A stretch of 64,000 nucleotides of DNA from a virus: positions 1-64,000 of IMG/VR virus record IMGVR_UViG_3300032291_001296; one strand, given 5' to 3'. The notes below the pieces were generated by a model that was not told the DNA's origin, made no database searches, and worked only from the letters and a program-made list of their open reading frames with translations. Made by a program: the position numbers and the translations under genes. Below, piece by piece: positions 1 to 8,262 of this stretch (positions are counted from its first letter, which is position 1; each line of letters begins with the position of its first letter).

Positions 1-59
1 ACTTACAATTAGTAGTGAATACATTAAATGAATATTATAACTAAAATTAAATTAAAATT

Positions 60-935
60 ATGTCAAGTATCGGAGGAAAAAAGAGAGAATCATCAGCAAG
101 TAGTAGTGATTTTGGAAAGAAAGTAGGTTTGTTTGAAGCAAACGTAGTAGCAATTAATCCAACAGCAGAAGAGTTTAAAGACATTCTAGGAATGGAACTT
201 AAAGAAGACAGTAAAGCTACTGAGTATTTAGGAGAAACTAGAGATGGAAATAACTATTTACGTGTTGATGTATGGTTGGAAGAAGTTAAGAACAAAGATA
301 AGTTTAAGGTGAGCTTCTTTCTAGAAGACAAGGAGAGAGAAAATAAAGATGGTACTAAGAAACAATATATCAATTCTATTGGTATGTGTTCTTGGGCTGC
401 AGATGAAAATGATCTTGCTGACTGGTTTACAAAAGATAGAGACTATCGTGTAGCTTATGTTGGTGAAGAAGATTTCTATAACTTTATGCGTACATGGTTA
501 TCTGAACTAGACTATCGTGATGCTGAAACTGTTCTACAATTAGAATGGAAGAAGTTGATGCGTGGTAATGTTAAAGATTTGAAAGACCAAATCGATGGAG
601 AGTGGTCTAAATCTGTTGTTGCTTTAGCAACTGTAATAGTTAAAGAAAGAGATGGAGAGTCTAAAGAATATCAAGGAATCTACAACAAAGCGTTTGTAGG
701 TGGATATTCATTGAAACAATTCAGACTTGTTGATTATTCAGACAGAAGAGTACAAGACTCTCTTAAAAACAAGAAACCTCGTGATTTAAAGGCTCATGAG
801 AAGTTTGTCATGAACATCATAGGAGAATATGGTTGTAAAGACTATTATATCCTGAAGGATCTTCAAGATTATAATGCAGATGATAACCTAGTGGCATCTG
901 ATGCATTCATATCTGATGATGGTGATGACTATTAA
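60..935 (+). CDS. putative single-stranded DNA-binding protein
   Basis: 291 aa. The N-terminus is Ser/Lys/Gly-rich, a beta-strand-rich middle starts at about residue 20 (GKKVGLFEANVVAINPT), and the C-terminus is strongly acidic, ending DDGDDY. An OB-like core with an acidic tail, placed at the head of a primase/UDG/rII cluster, is what phage ssDNA-binding proteins look like; T4 gp32 and crAss-like SSBs use the acidic tail to contact replication partners. The ATG at 60 follows an A/T-only leader, the usual initiation context in Bacteroidota. A strong terminator follows directly, so it is probably expressed at a higher level than, or separately from, the primase operon. No diagnostic motif was recognised; the call rests on composition and context. 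Confidence 0.5.
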   Translation: MSSIGGKKRESSASSSDFGKKVGLFEANVVAINPTAEEFKDILGMELKEDSKATEYLGETRDGNNYLRVDVWLEEVKNKDKFKVSFFLEDKERENKDGTKKQYINSIGMCSWAADENDLADWFTKDRDYRVAYVGEEDFYNFMRTWLSELDYRDAETVLQLEWKKLMRGNVKDLKDQIDGEWSKSVVALATVIVKERDGESKEYQGIYNKAFVGGYSLKQFRLVDYSDRRVQDSLKNKKPRDLKAHEKFVMNIIGEYGCKDYYILKDLQDYNADDNLVASDAFISDDGDDY

Positions 936-956
936 TAATTATTAATTCGGTAAGAG

Positions 957-983
957 CCCTCATCAGAAATGGTGAGGGTTTTT
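957..983 (+). terminator. Rho-independent terminator after the SSB-like gene
   Basis: A 9-bp stem (957-965 pairs with 970-978, one G-U) closes a GAAA tetraloop and is followed by TTTTTATTTTT. An ATG at 969 that would extend the next gene lies inside this hairpin, which argues for the downstream start at 996. Confidence 0.85.
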
Positions 984-995
984 ATTTTTAGAGCT

Positions 996-1997
996 ATGAT
1001 AAGAGGAAGAAAAAGAGTAAACTTAACAACTGATAGCATATTGGAAAAGATATCTGAGTATGATATTTATAAATTTTATATGCCTCATCAGAACTGGAAA
1101 ATTAATACCGTTACTTATTCTCCCTTTAGAAACGAAAAACACCCATCATTCATCATAGGGTATAGATCAGGAGCATTGAGATTTATAGATTTTGGAGATT
1201 CCAGCAAGAAAGGTGGATGTTTCAATTTTGTAATGATGCTTTTCAATATACCATTGCGTGAAGCATTGATGATGATTGATAGAGATTTCGATCTTGGGAT
1301 TGTTTCAGGGTCCTCTACAAAAAATTATGAGAGGATTGTCTCTGATTATGCACAACCAACAGCTACATCTAAGCGTGAGTATTTCATTCAGGTTAAACCT
1401 AGAAAGTTTACACACGAAGAACTAGCATATTGGAATGAGTATTATCAAGACATAGATGATCTTAGAGCTAACAATGTGTATTCAATAGACACACTATATC
1501 TAAACAAACAAAAGTTTCCATTAAAAGAGACAGAGCTTAGATTTGGTTATCTATATGAAGGTCATTGGAAAATCTACAGACCATTTGCTGACAAAAAGAA
1601 TAAGTGGATGCCTAATAATGTGCCTATTACTATGATGGATGGACTAGATGACATTAAAGATTGTGATGTAGCATTTATCAATAAGAGTAAGAAGGATTAC
1701 ATGGTGATGAAAAAAGTATTTCCATGTTGTTGTGCTGTGCAGAATGAAGGACTTGGTTGTTTCTCTGAAGAGAACGTTGAGTATATTAAGGAAAATTCTG
1801 ATGTCCAAATATTAAGCTTCGATAGTGATGAGACTGGTGTAAAGAATTCTCAACTGATAACTGAAAAGTTTGGGTTTGAGTATTGTAATGTACCAAGAAT
1901 ATATCTAGGAGAAGGAATTAAAGATTGGGCTGATTTAGCACGCATACATGGGTTAAAGACAATTGAGAAATATTTAACACAAAGAGAACTAATATGA
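996..1997 (+). CDS. DnaG-type DNA primase
   Basis: 333 aa from the ATG at 996; the earlier in-frame ATG at 969 lies in the terminator stem. The N-terminal 110 residues match the primase zinc-binding-domain fold (SPFRNEKHPSFIIG, then GGCFNFVMMLF) but lack the usual CHC2 cysteine/histidine set, so the zinc site appears degenerate. The C-terminal third is a Toprim domain: an Asp-x-Asp pair in DSDETG (D276, D278), preceded by a strand-turn with NEGLG. It would make RNA primers for phage DNA replication. The stop overlaps the next start as ATGA, indicating translational coupling. Its substrate preference cannot be read from the sequence. Confidence 0.8.
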   Translation: MIRGRKRVNLTTDSILEKISEYDIYKFYMPHQNWKINTVTYSPFRNEKHPSFIIGYRSGALRFIDFGDSSKKGGCFNFVMMLFNIPLREALMMIDRDFDLGIVSGSSTKNYERIVSDYAQPTATSKREYFIQVKPRKFTHEELAYWNEYYQDIDDLRANNVYSIDTLYLNKQKFPLKETELRFGYLYEGHWKIYRPFADKKNKWMPNNVPITMMDGLDDIKDCDVAFINKSKKDYMVMKKVFPCCCAVQNEGLGCFSEENVEYIKENSDVQILSFDSDETGVKNSQLITEKFGFEYCNVPRIYLGEGIKDWADLARIHGLKTIEKYLTQRELI

Positions 1998-2272
1998 CAC
2001 TAAAAGATAAATTAAAAACAAATGTATCTATAAATACATATGGTGAAGCTGAAAGATTTGCAAGTAAATTCGAAAAAATAGCAGATGATTTTGCTATTGA
2101 GTTTGCAGATTGGAAGGATGATAATTTTCTAGTATACAAAGATAAAACACACTACGCTAAAACATCATCTCAATACTTCGATGTAACAAAATATATTGGT
2201 AAAGAAAAACCTACCAAATATTATACTACAAAAGAACTGTTAGAAATCTATAAAAAAGAAAAAGGATTATGA
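1994..2272 (+). CDS. hypothetical protein in the replication operon
   Basis: 92 aa, lysine- and aromatic-rich, predicted mainly helical, with no recognised motif. It overlaps the primase stop (ATGA) and the UDG start (ATGA), so it is coupled to both and is probably a small replication or repair accessory protein. There are no cysteine pairs, membrane segment or signal peptide. Confidence 0.7.
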   Translation: MTLKDKLKTNVSINTYGEAERFASKFEKIADDFAIEFADWKDDNFLVYKDKTHYAKTSSQYFDVTKYIGKEKPTKYYTTKELLEIYKKEKGL

Positions 2273-2988
2273 ATTGGGAAAATTTTAAACATCAGTTTCA
2301 CCCATCTTGGCATGCTAAGATGAGACCATTCATTGAGAGTGAAGAGTGTGATAAGATTTATGCATTTCTAAAAGCAGAGAGTAAGAGAGGCAAGAAGGTT
2401 GCTCCTATATCTATGCATGTATGGAGATGCTTTAAAGAAACATCACTAGATGATCTTAAAGTGGTGTTAGTGGGTATGTGCCCCTATCATACATTTAAGA
2501 ATGATGCTCCTGTAGCAGATGGTTTACTTATGGGTTGTTCTATTACAGAACAAGTACAACCATCATTAGACCAATTCTATAGAGCTATGGAAAAGGAATT
2601 CTATGATGGGCTAAACTTGAACATTATAGAGAATCCAGATGTAAGCTTCTTAGCTCATCAAGGAGTCTTAATGCTCAATGCAGCATTAACAACAGAGATG
2701 AATAAAGCAGGTTCTCACATAGAAATATGGGAACCATTTATCAAATATCTGTTCGAGGAAATTATAAACCACTTAGGTGTACCAATTGTATTTCTTGGTA
2801 AAGACGCAGCTAGATATAGAAAATATACAGGGATATTCACTCATGTATTTGAAGTCTCTCATCCAGCTAGTGCATCTTATAAAGGAGTAGATTGGGATAC
2901 AGAAGGTGTGTTTGTTAAAGTAAATAGATTATTAGAAGAAAACAATGGGTTCAGTGTTCAATGGTTGGACATTGATGTGCCCTTTTAA
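2269..2988 (+). CDS. uracil-DNA glycosylase family 1 homologue with altered active site
   Basis: 239 aa, the usual length for family 1 UDG. Recognisable motifs in order are the water-activating loop GMCPYH (residues 69-74; the family consensus is GQDPYH), VLMLNAALTTE, GSHIEIW, and the DNA-intercalation region VSHPASASYKG, equivalent to HPSPLS. The catalytic Asp of GQDPYH is replaced by Cys71 and the neighbouring Gln by Met. In known UDGs that Asp activates the water for base excision, so activity is probably reduced or changed; a binding role, or a role as a replication factor as with poxvirus D4, is possible. Coupled by ATGA overlap to the upstream gene. Confidence 0.85.
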   Translation: MNWENFKHQFHPSWHAKMRPFIESEECDKIYAFLKAESKRGKKVAPISMHVWRCFKETSLDDLKVVLVGMCPYHTFKNDAPVADGLLMGCSITEQVQPSLDQFYRAMEKEFYDGLNLNIIENPDVSFLAHQGVLMLNAALTTEMNKAGSHIEIWEPFIKYLFEEIINHLGVPIVFLGKDAARYRKYTGIFTHVFEVSHPASASYKGVDWDTEGVFVKVNRLLEENNGFSVQWLDIDVPF

Positions 2989-2999
2989 AATTAGAAAAC

Positions 3000-3326
3000 A
3001 TGGAAAATCAATTAATTACAATTGAAGAATTAGAAGTGGGAGATGAGATAGTTATTGCTTGTCAGTCTCACATGAAGTATTTAAAAGTGTTGGCAAAACC
3101 AAGACTTAGTAAAACAAAAGTGAAATGGAATACAAACATACCATTGTATACAAATGTTAGATGTTCTACAAAACAAGATGTAATAACAAACACTTATACA
3201 TGGAATGGTAAGTCTTACACAAGAACAGAAAAGGTTTGGAGAGTTACACCAGAAGATCATAACATGACAATTTCCCAAGATCTTAATGATAGAGGTATTT
3301 GGTTAGTAAAAAGAGAAACAATATGA
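3000..3326 (+). CDS. hypothetical beta-rich small protein
   Basis: 108 aa. Begins with ELEVGDEIVIACQ, a pattern typical of small SH3-like or OB-like barrels (a VGDxV turn). Thr/Lys-rich, with alternating strands throughout and no catalytic motif. It overlaps the macro-domain gene (ATGA at 3323). I do not recognise a family; its position in the replication/rII operon suggests an early accessory protein. Confidence 0.7.
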   Translation: MENQLITIEELEVGDEIVIACQSHMKYLKVLAKPRLSKTKVKWNTNIPLYTNVRCSTKQDVITNTYTWNGKSYTRTEKVWRVTPEDHNMTISQDLNDRGIWLVKRETI

Positions 3327-3736
3327 GAATAACACCGTTTGAAGTAGAAGAATTAGAACCAAATGAAATATTTGTATTTGGAAGTAATGAAGCTGGTATA
3401 CATGGTGCAGGCGCTGCACGATTAGCTTATGAAAGATTTGGTGCTAGATTAGGACAAGGATTTGGACTAATTGGACAAAGCTTTGCTTTACCAACAAAAG
3501 ACTGGTCAGTAGGAACATTAGAACTTGATGTTATTGAGTTCTATGTAAATCGATTTGAAGAGTGTGTTAGGATTAATAAACATTTGAAATTTATGATAAC
3601 TAGAATTGGTTGTGGACTAGCTGGATATGATGCAGAAGATATCGCTCCACTATTCAAAAACTTTATAGAGTTGGAGAATGTCTACTTACCAGAAGACTTT
3701 ATAGAAATAATAAACAATTTAAATTTAGAGAAATGA
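3323..3736 (+). CDS. macro-domain-like (ADP-ribose-binding type) protein
   Basis: 137 aa from the ATG at 3323, which overlaps the previous stop as ATGA; an in-frame ATG at 3299 lies inside the upstream gene. The sequence reads IFVFGSNEAGIHGAGAARLA, then an alternating alpha/beta core with TRIGCGLAGYDAEDIAPLF near the end. This matches a phage macro-like family in which FGSN...GxHGxGAA forms the ligand loop. Macro domains bind or hydrolyse ADP-ribose derivatives. In phages such a protein could reverse host ADP-ribosylation or act on NAD-derived defence signals; that is inference. It overlaps the rIIA-like start by ATGA. Confidence 0.75.
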   Translation: MRITPFEVEELEPNEIFVFGSNEAGIHGAGAARLAYERFGARLGQGFGLIGQSFALPTKDWSVGTLELDVIEFYVNRFEECVRINKHLKFMITRIGCGLAGYDAEDIAPLFKNFIELENVYLPEDFIEIINNLNLEK

Positions 3737-6033
3737 TTTTAGAAAAACAAACAGAAGCAAATGTCCTACTTGATGGACAATCACAAGAGAGTATAGGAAT
3801 GTCACTAGACTTAGATTCTGCACAAGTATTGATGCAGATGTTAAGTAAGAATTTATATTCTGATGACATAGGTTCGACTATCAGAGAATGTGCATCTAAT
3901 GCACTAGATAGTCATAGAAGAGCTGGAGTGGACACTCCTATCATTGTATCATTCAAATCTTCCACAGCATATAACTATGAATTCTGTGTTGAGGATTTTG
4001 GTGTTGGTCTTGATGCTGATGATGTAAAGAACATTATCAGTAAGTATGGTAAATCTACTAAGCGTGAAAGCAACACTGAGCTTGGTATGATGGGCTTAGG
4101 TTTCAAAGCACCTCTTGCTTATTCATCTAGTTTCTATTTTGTATGTAGAAAAGATGGAATAGAACGTAAGTATATGATGTATGAAGGAGAAGATGTAAAC
4201 ACTATCGATCTTTTATATGAAATGCCTACAACAGAAGGTAATGGTGTAAAAATCATTATTCCTGTTAAGTATAGTGATAGATATCAATTCACTAAGAAGA
4301 TTAAAGAGCAATTGTGCTATTTCGAGAGTGTATACTTTGATGTACCAGATGATGCATCTATCACTAATGATTTTGTTATCTCTAGACATACACACTTTCA
4401 GTTTTCTGAATTGAGCACAGATTATAATTTACACATTTGTTTGGACAATGTGTATTATCCTCTAGATTTTAGTAAGCTTGGAATAGATGAAATTGAGTTT
4501 CCTATAGCTCTTAGATTCACTTTAACTGATGGATTGTATCCAACTCCCAATAGAGAATCTCTTAGATATACACAGGAAGCTAAACAAATCATTCTAACTA
4601 AGCTTAGCAATGTAGCAGACTATTTTGTAAACAAATATAATGAGCAGCTAACTGAAGGTAATGATATCAACTCTGTTGTAAACTATCTTGAAAAGAATGG
4701 TCATAGAATTACATTGACTAATGGTAATGCAAAAAGAATTGATGATTTCATTCAATTCTCTCAAGTACAAATTGCTGTTCCACAGATAGAAGATGTGAAT
4801 CTTATTGACTTCCCTGCATTGTACAAAATGCATAAACAAGAAATGTTAAATTATGCATTTCCTTCTAAGTTTATGTTGAGATATAAAAGAATGCAGAACA
4901 CAGATAAACATTATGTATGGGGATACAATATAGAAAGTATCTGTAATGGTAATGCTAAAGTGTGGGTGTACGATGAAAAAATTCCTGGAATCAAGAAAGA
5001 CTACCTAAGAGCTACATGTAAAGAGAGTGAGTATAATTTCATTGTTAAAAGATCAGCTCCTATGAAATTAGGAATTCCTTCTAAGTATAGCAGAGAAACT
5101 TATTATCATTTACTAGGTCTTGCTAACTATCCAAAAGACCAATGGAGAGATGTTATTAAAGAATATCAATACATCATATCTTTGATTGAAGAGCAATTTA
5201 CTAACCTTGATGAATTAGTTGTACCACAATCTTTTATTGATGGTAAGAAGAAAGCTAAAACAATTACTTCTAAAGGAGCGTCTGGTAAAAGACTTAAGAT
5301 ACAAGGAGAGATTGTTTGTAAGAAAGGTGTAGACCTTATGAGATGGAATGATGGTAGAAAGTGTAAGTTTGATTCTCAGCTATATAAGTTAGAAGATCTT
5401 GAAAGTGCTAAGCATTTGAAAGTTTATGCTCATCACGATGATTATATGAAGCTTGATGCTTTGTATGGAGTGATGCAAAAGCAGAAGATGGAAGTAATTA
5501 CATTTTCTACTAGAGAACTTAAGATAGTTGAACAATTAGAAATACATAACTTAATATCATATGACCAATTTATGGAGGGGAAAAACGCACCATTTAAGAG
5601 AATAATTACAGGAATGCTAATCAATGACATGATGAATAAGTATAGATACATATTTGATAGAATAGATCAAATAGGATATGTATCTACTGATCTTGCTAAA
5701 AAACTAAGAGCTTTAACTGAGTACAGATCTAATAATCATTATAACTCAGATGAAGAGTTGAAGAAAGCGATGTTAGCAGTGGCTGAAGAGCATAATCTGT
5801 TTGATCAAAACATCTATCCAGAGTATTTACAGATGTTAGAACTGTTCAATCAACTTCCATTCTTACAACCATTGTGTGGAAGAGCAGGTTATTATAATGA
5901 AAGTGATCCTATGGTTAATGTAATGACTGACTTATTTAAGTATTACAAACACAGAGTGGATCTAAAACACTACAACATTAGAATTAATGAAGAAGTGTTG
6001 ACAGAAGAAAATGTTGAACAATTAATAGACTAA
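3733..6033 (+). CDS. rIIA: rIIA-like GHKL ATPase
   Basis: 766 aa, close to the size of T4 rIIA. The N-terminal GHKL (Bergerat) ATP-binding fold is clear: the N box ECASNALDSH at about residues 53-62, the G1 box DFGVGLD at about 88-94, and the G2 box MMGLGFKAPLAY at about 119-130. The C-terminal half is long, helical and lysine-rich with no motif I can name. T4 rIIA and rIIB act together to protect infection of restrictive lysogens; the biochemistry is still unclear. The rIIB homologue lies just downstream, with only a tiny zinc protein between them, so the T4-like gene pairing is conserved. Confidence 0.85.
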   Translation: MILEKQTEANVLLDGQSQESIGMSLDLDSAQVLMQMLSKNLYSDDIGSTIRECASNALDSHRRAGVDTPIIVSFKSSTAYNYEFCVEDFGVGLDADDVKNIISKYGKSTKRESNTELGMMGLGFKAPLAYSSSFYFVCRKDGIERKYMMYEGEDVNTIDLLYEMPTTEGNGVKIIIPVKYSDRYQFTKKIKEQLCYFESVYFDVPDDASITNDFVISRHTHFQFSELSTDYNLHICLDNVYYPLDFSKLGIDEIEFPIALRFTLTDGLYPTPNRESLRYTQEAKQIILTKLSNVADYFVNKYNEQLTEGNDINSVVNYLEKNGHRITLTNGNAKRIDDFIQFSQVQIAVPQIEDVNLIDFPALYKMHKQEMLNYAFPSKFMLRYKRMQNTDKHYVWGYNIESICNGNAKVWVYDEKIPGIKKDYLRATCKESEYNFIVKRSAPMKLGIPSKYSRETYYHLLGLANYPKDQWRDVIKEYQYIISLIEEQFTNLDELVVPQSFIDGKKKAKTITSKGASGKRLKIQGEIVCKKGVDLMRWNDGRKCKFDSQLYKLEDLESAKHLKVYAHHDDYMKLDALYGVMQKQKMEVITFSTRELKIVEQLEIHNLISYDQFMEGKNAPFKRIITGMLINDMMNKYRYIFDRIDQIGYVSTDLAKKLRALTEYRSNNHYNSDEELKKAMLAVAEEHNLFDQNIYPEYLQMLELFNQLPFLQPLCGRAGYYNESDPMVNVMTDLFKYYKHRVDLKHYNIRINEEVLTEENVEQLID

Positions 6034-6035
6034 TT

Positions 6036-6137
6036 ATGGAAAGTGATTGTTGTGGTGCTTCCGAGTGGATGGAAGACACAGGAATCTGTAGTGCTTGTAT
6101 GGAGCATGCAGATTGGAATGAAATAGAAGAAGATTAA
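6036..6137 (+). CDS. tiny cysteine-rich (zinc-binding) protein
   Basis: 33 aa starting 2 nt after the rIIA-like stop. Reads MESDCCGASEWMEDTGIC then SACMEHADW: a CC pair followed by CxxC, a plausible single zinc site, with a very acidic tail. The tight spacing and its own ATG support translation. Short CC-x(n)-CxxC proteins of this type are common in phages and of unknown function. A perfect hairpin follows it. Confidence 0.65.
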   Translation: MESDCCGASEWMEDTGICSACMEHADWNEIEED

Positions 6138-6143
6138 ATTAAC

Positions 6144-6169
6144 ACAGAGTGTCATTTGTGACACTCTGT
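6144..6169 (+). terminator. perfect 11-bp hairpin between rIIA-like and rIIB-like operons
   Basis: 11 paired bases (6144-6154 with 6159-6169) around a TTTG loop. There is no T-run after it, so it may be a weak or Rho-assisted terminator, an mRNA-stabilising or processing stem, or an operator, rather than a classical intrinsic terminator. It lies 33 nt upstream of the rIIB-like start. Confidence 0.55.
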
Positions 6170-6201
6170 TATTAAAAAGTAACAATTAAAATTAAATAAA
6201 A

Positions 6202-7725
6202 ATGAGCAACAAATTTTTAAGTCTTGACTGGTTCAAGCAAACAGCAGAGAATGCAATCGCTAAAGTGGTAGCTAACAAGTTAGAATCTTTAATGGAGCAA
6301 GAAGAAGCTCTTAAAGAAGAATATGTAAAACCATATCTAAATCTTAGATTGGTTAACGATACACTAACCATAGTGTTGAATGATGGTAGTATATTGAGTA
6401 AACCTGGAGCAACAGAAGAAGATTTTGTTGCTGTATCTAATGCAGAAAGTGTTCATGAAATCTATGCTATTATAGCTTCTGCAGAAGTGGCAGCTGATGC
6501 AGAGAAAATTAAAGCTGAAGCAGCTAGAATGAGAGCTTTACAAAAGGGTATTGAAACTCTTGCTAATCTTCCTGATTTTGTTGTAGAAGGTACAACAGTT
6601 TATTTAGCAGGTACATCTAGAAGTATGCCTCAATTATTAGTTGAGCAGTTTATTACAGTGATTGATAGAGTGGCTAATGAACCATGCACAGAAATATTTC
6701 ATATACAATTGAATGAAGATGATGAGTATGTAGCATTGAAGAACTTCTTTATGTGGTGTTGTCTAAATCCAAGAGCTGAAGTGGCACATGAGTTATACAG
6801 ATTCTTAACAGAGAATTCATTTAGAATCACTAGACAAGGATTTGTTGTAGCATTGAGAAATGTTGTAACGCTTCATGGTTCTCCTGAGCTTGTACATTTT
6901 ATCAGTAATGCATACAACAAGGTGAAAGCTGTATGGAAAAAGAATCCATCTGAGTATACAGTGTTCTTAGAGAATGGAGAATACAAACTTGTACATGATT
7001 CTGCTCTAACAACAATTGAAACTCATACATCTGCAATGTGTCAAGAATGCCATGGTGATGGTGGTTGGTACAATGATGCATGGGAAGATGATAATGATTG
7101 GGAAGATTGTGATGTGTGTGGTGGATCAGGAGAAGTTGATTCTTATGACTGTTCTGTAGAAGTTTATGTAGATCATGGTCAAAAAATTGGTAAGTTGACT
7201 GAGTTGTATTTAGATCTTCCTAATAGAGCAGAGAACCGATTCACTGATGACTGGACCAAAACATTTGATATCCGTATTGGACAAGTGACTAGCATGCCTA
7301 AAGAAGATTGTAACTGGAGTACACAAGATTGTGCTGCTGCAGGATTACACTTCACTGCTGATCAGATTCACTATGTAGGTTGTGGTGATCAATCTGTTAT
7401 TGTATTGATCAATCCTATGAAAGTGGTTGGTATTGGACAACATAAAGGTAGATGTTATGAATATCTTCCAATTATGACTGTGCCAAGAGAAGAAGCTACA
7501 AGAATTCTACATGATGGAATGTTTGATACAATCCAATTAGATGAAGACTATGCTATTCGTGAATTAGAATCTCTTGCAGAGAAAGCTAAAGAAGGGTTTG
7601 CTACTGAATCTAGAAAGTATCAATTCAACATGCCAGCTATCTCTGCTGTAGAAATAACTAATATTGTTAATTCTCTTAGTGAGATGAAAGCTAAGATAAG
7701 CAAACGTGTTAGTACAATTAAGTAA
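6202..7725 (+). CDS. rIIB: rIIB-like protein with DnaJ-type zinc insert
   Basis: 507 aa. The rIIB-like core is visible in FFMWCCLNPRAEVAHELYRF with FVVALRNVV, and later in a CAAAGLHF...YVGCG stretch followed by SVIVLINPMKVVGIG. Inserted between them is a CQECHGDGG / CDVCGGSGEVD pair, i.e. two CxxCxGxG knuckles like the DnaJ zinc centre, with an Asp/Trp-rich spacer. The N-terminal 200 residues contain an Ala/Glu coiled-coil-like helix (about 90-125). T4 rIIB has no such zinc module that I recall. Pairs with the rIIA-like ATPase upstream. Confidence 0.75.
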   Translation: MSNKFLSLDWFKQTAENAIAKVVANKLESLMEQEEALKEEYVKPYLNLRLVNDTLTIVLNDGSILSKPGATEEDFVAVSNAESVHEIYAIIASAEVAADAEKIKAEAARMRALQKGIETLANLPDFVVEGTTVYLAGTSRSMPQLLVEQFITVIDRVANEPCTEIFHIQLNEDDEYVALKNFFMWCCLNPRAEVAHELYRFLTENSFRITRQGFVVALRNVVTLHGSPELVHFISNAYNKVKAVWKKNPSEYTVFLENGEYKLVHDSALTTIETHTSAMCQECHGDGGWYNDAWEDDNDWEDCDVCGGSGEVDSYDCSVEVYVDHGQKIGKLTELYLDLPNRAENRFTDDWTKTFDIRIGQVTSMPKEDCNWSTQDCAAAGLHFTADQIHYVGCGDQSVIVLINPMKVVGIGQHKGRCYEYLPIMTVPREEATRILHDGMFDTIQLDEDYAIRELESLAEKAKEGFATESRKYQFNMPAISAVEITNIVNSLSEMKAKISKRVSTIK

Positions 7726-7741
7726 GTAATAATTATAGTTT

Positions 7742-7770
7742 TGTCGCAAATGTTTACTATATTTGCGACA
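7742..7770. promoter_or_regulatory. perfect inverted repeat overlapping a TAnnTTTG element
   Basis: TGTCGCAAAT (7742-7751) is perfectly inverted at 7761-7770 around a 9-nt spacer. A Bacteroidota -7 element, TATATTTG (7758-7765), overlaps the right arm; a TTTG at 7740-7743 is only 14 nt upstream, closer than the usual 19-21. It sits 16 nt after the rIIB-like stop and 18 nt before the HNH start. It could be an operator over a promoter for the HNH gene, or a terminator-like hairpin. Confidence 0.55.
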
Positions 7771-7788
7771 GAACTTAATTATAAACCT

Positions 7789-8193
7789 ATGGCAAAGAGA
7801 GTGTTAGTCCCAAAGACAAGATGCAATGGTACAATGAGTGAAGCAGCCTTCTGGAGCTTTATTAGGAGTGCTTTGAGACAGAAGAGTAGATGGTGGAAGC
7901 CCATATCAGTATGTAAACTAAATGCACGTAGAGATTACAAAGGTGTAAACAAACGTCAGAAGTACGAATACCAATGTAAGAAGTGTAAGAAATGGCATAC
8001 AGAAAAGAATATAAATGTAGATCATATTATTCCTGCAGGAAGTCTTAACTGTGCACAAGATCTACCACAGTTTGTGGAGAGATTGTTCTGTGAACAAGAT
8101 AACTTGCAAGTGTTATGCACTGCATGTCATGATAAAAAAACATTAAAAGAAAAACAATCAAAAACAAATGAAAAACGCAATAACAATAAATAA
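7789..8193 (+). CDS. HNH endonuclease
   Basis: 134 aa from the ATG at 7789; a possible upstream TTG start at 7741 lies inside the inverted repeat and promoter element, so it is rejected. Zinc ribbon cysteines CxxC at 63/66 and CxxC at 110/113 frame the HNH core: D78-H79 in NVDHIIPAGS, N105 and H114 in CTACHDKKT. The long basic N-terminus (SRWWKPISVCKLNARRDYKG) probably contacts DNA. This compact family is widespread in Bacteroidota phages as a free-standing, homing-type nuclease. It has its own candidate promoter/operator, consistent with a mobile gene. Confidence 0.85.
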   Translation: MAKRVLVPKTRCNGTMSEAAFWSFIRSALRQKSRWWKPISVCKLNARRDYKGVNKRQKYEYQCKKCKKWHTEKNINVDHIIPAGSLNCAQDLPQFVERLFCEQDNLQVLCTACHDKKTLKEKQSKTNEKRNNNK

Positions 8194-8245
8194 GACACCT
8201 TCATTCAATGAGATATGGCATGATATTTGCAGAGATATGGTATAA
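8168..8245 (+). pseudogene. truncated duplicate of the N-terminus of the gene at 9257
   Basis: A 25-codon frame overlapping the HNH stop reads MKNAITINKTPSFNEIW and then diverges and stops. The gene at 9257-9484 begins MQKITINKEPSFNEIW, so 12 or more residues are shared at the same position in the frame. It looks like the 5' remnant of a duplicated or interrupted copy; the zinc-ribbon and GIY-YIG genes lie exactly between the two copies. Alternatively it is a short leader-like peptide, but the shared start argues for duplication. Confidence 0.55.
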
Positions 8246-8262
8246 ACAAAATAAATAAAATT

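Noticed and set aside
7741-7788. Extended TTG start for the HNH protein
   Set aside because: The extension lies within a perfect inverted repeat and promoter element and adds no family-like sequence.
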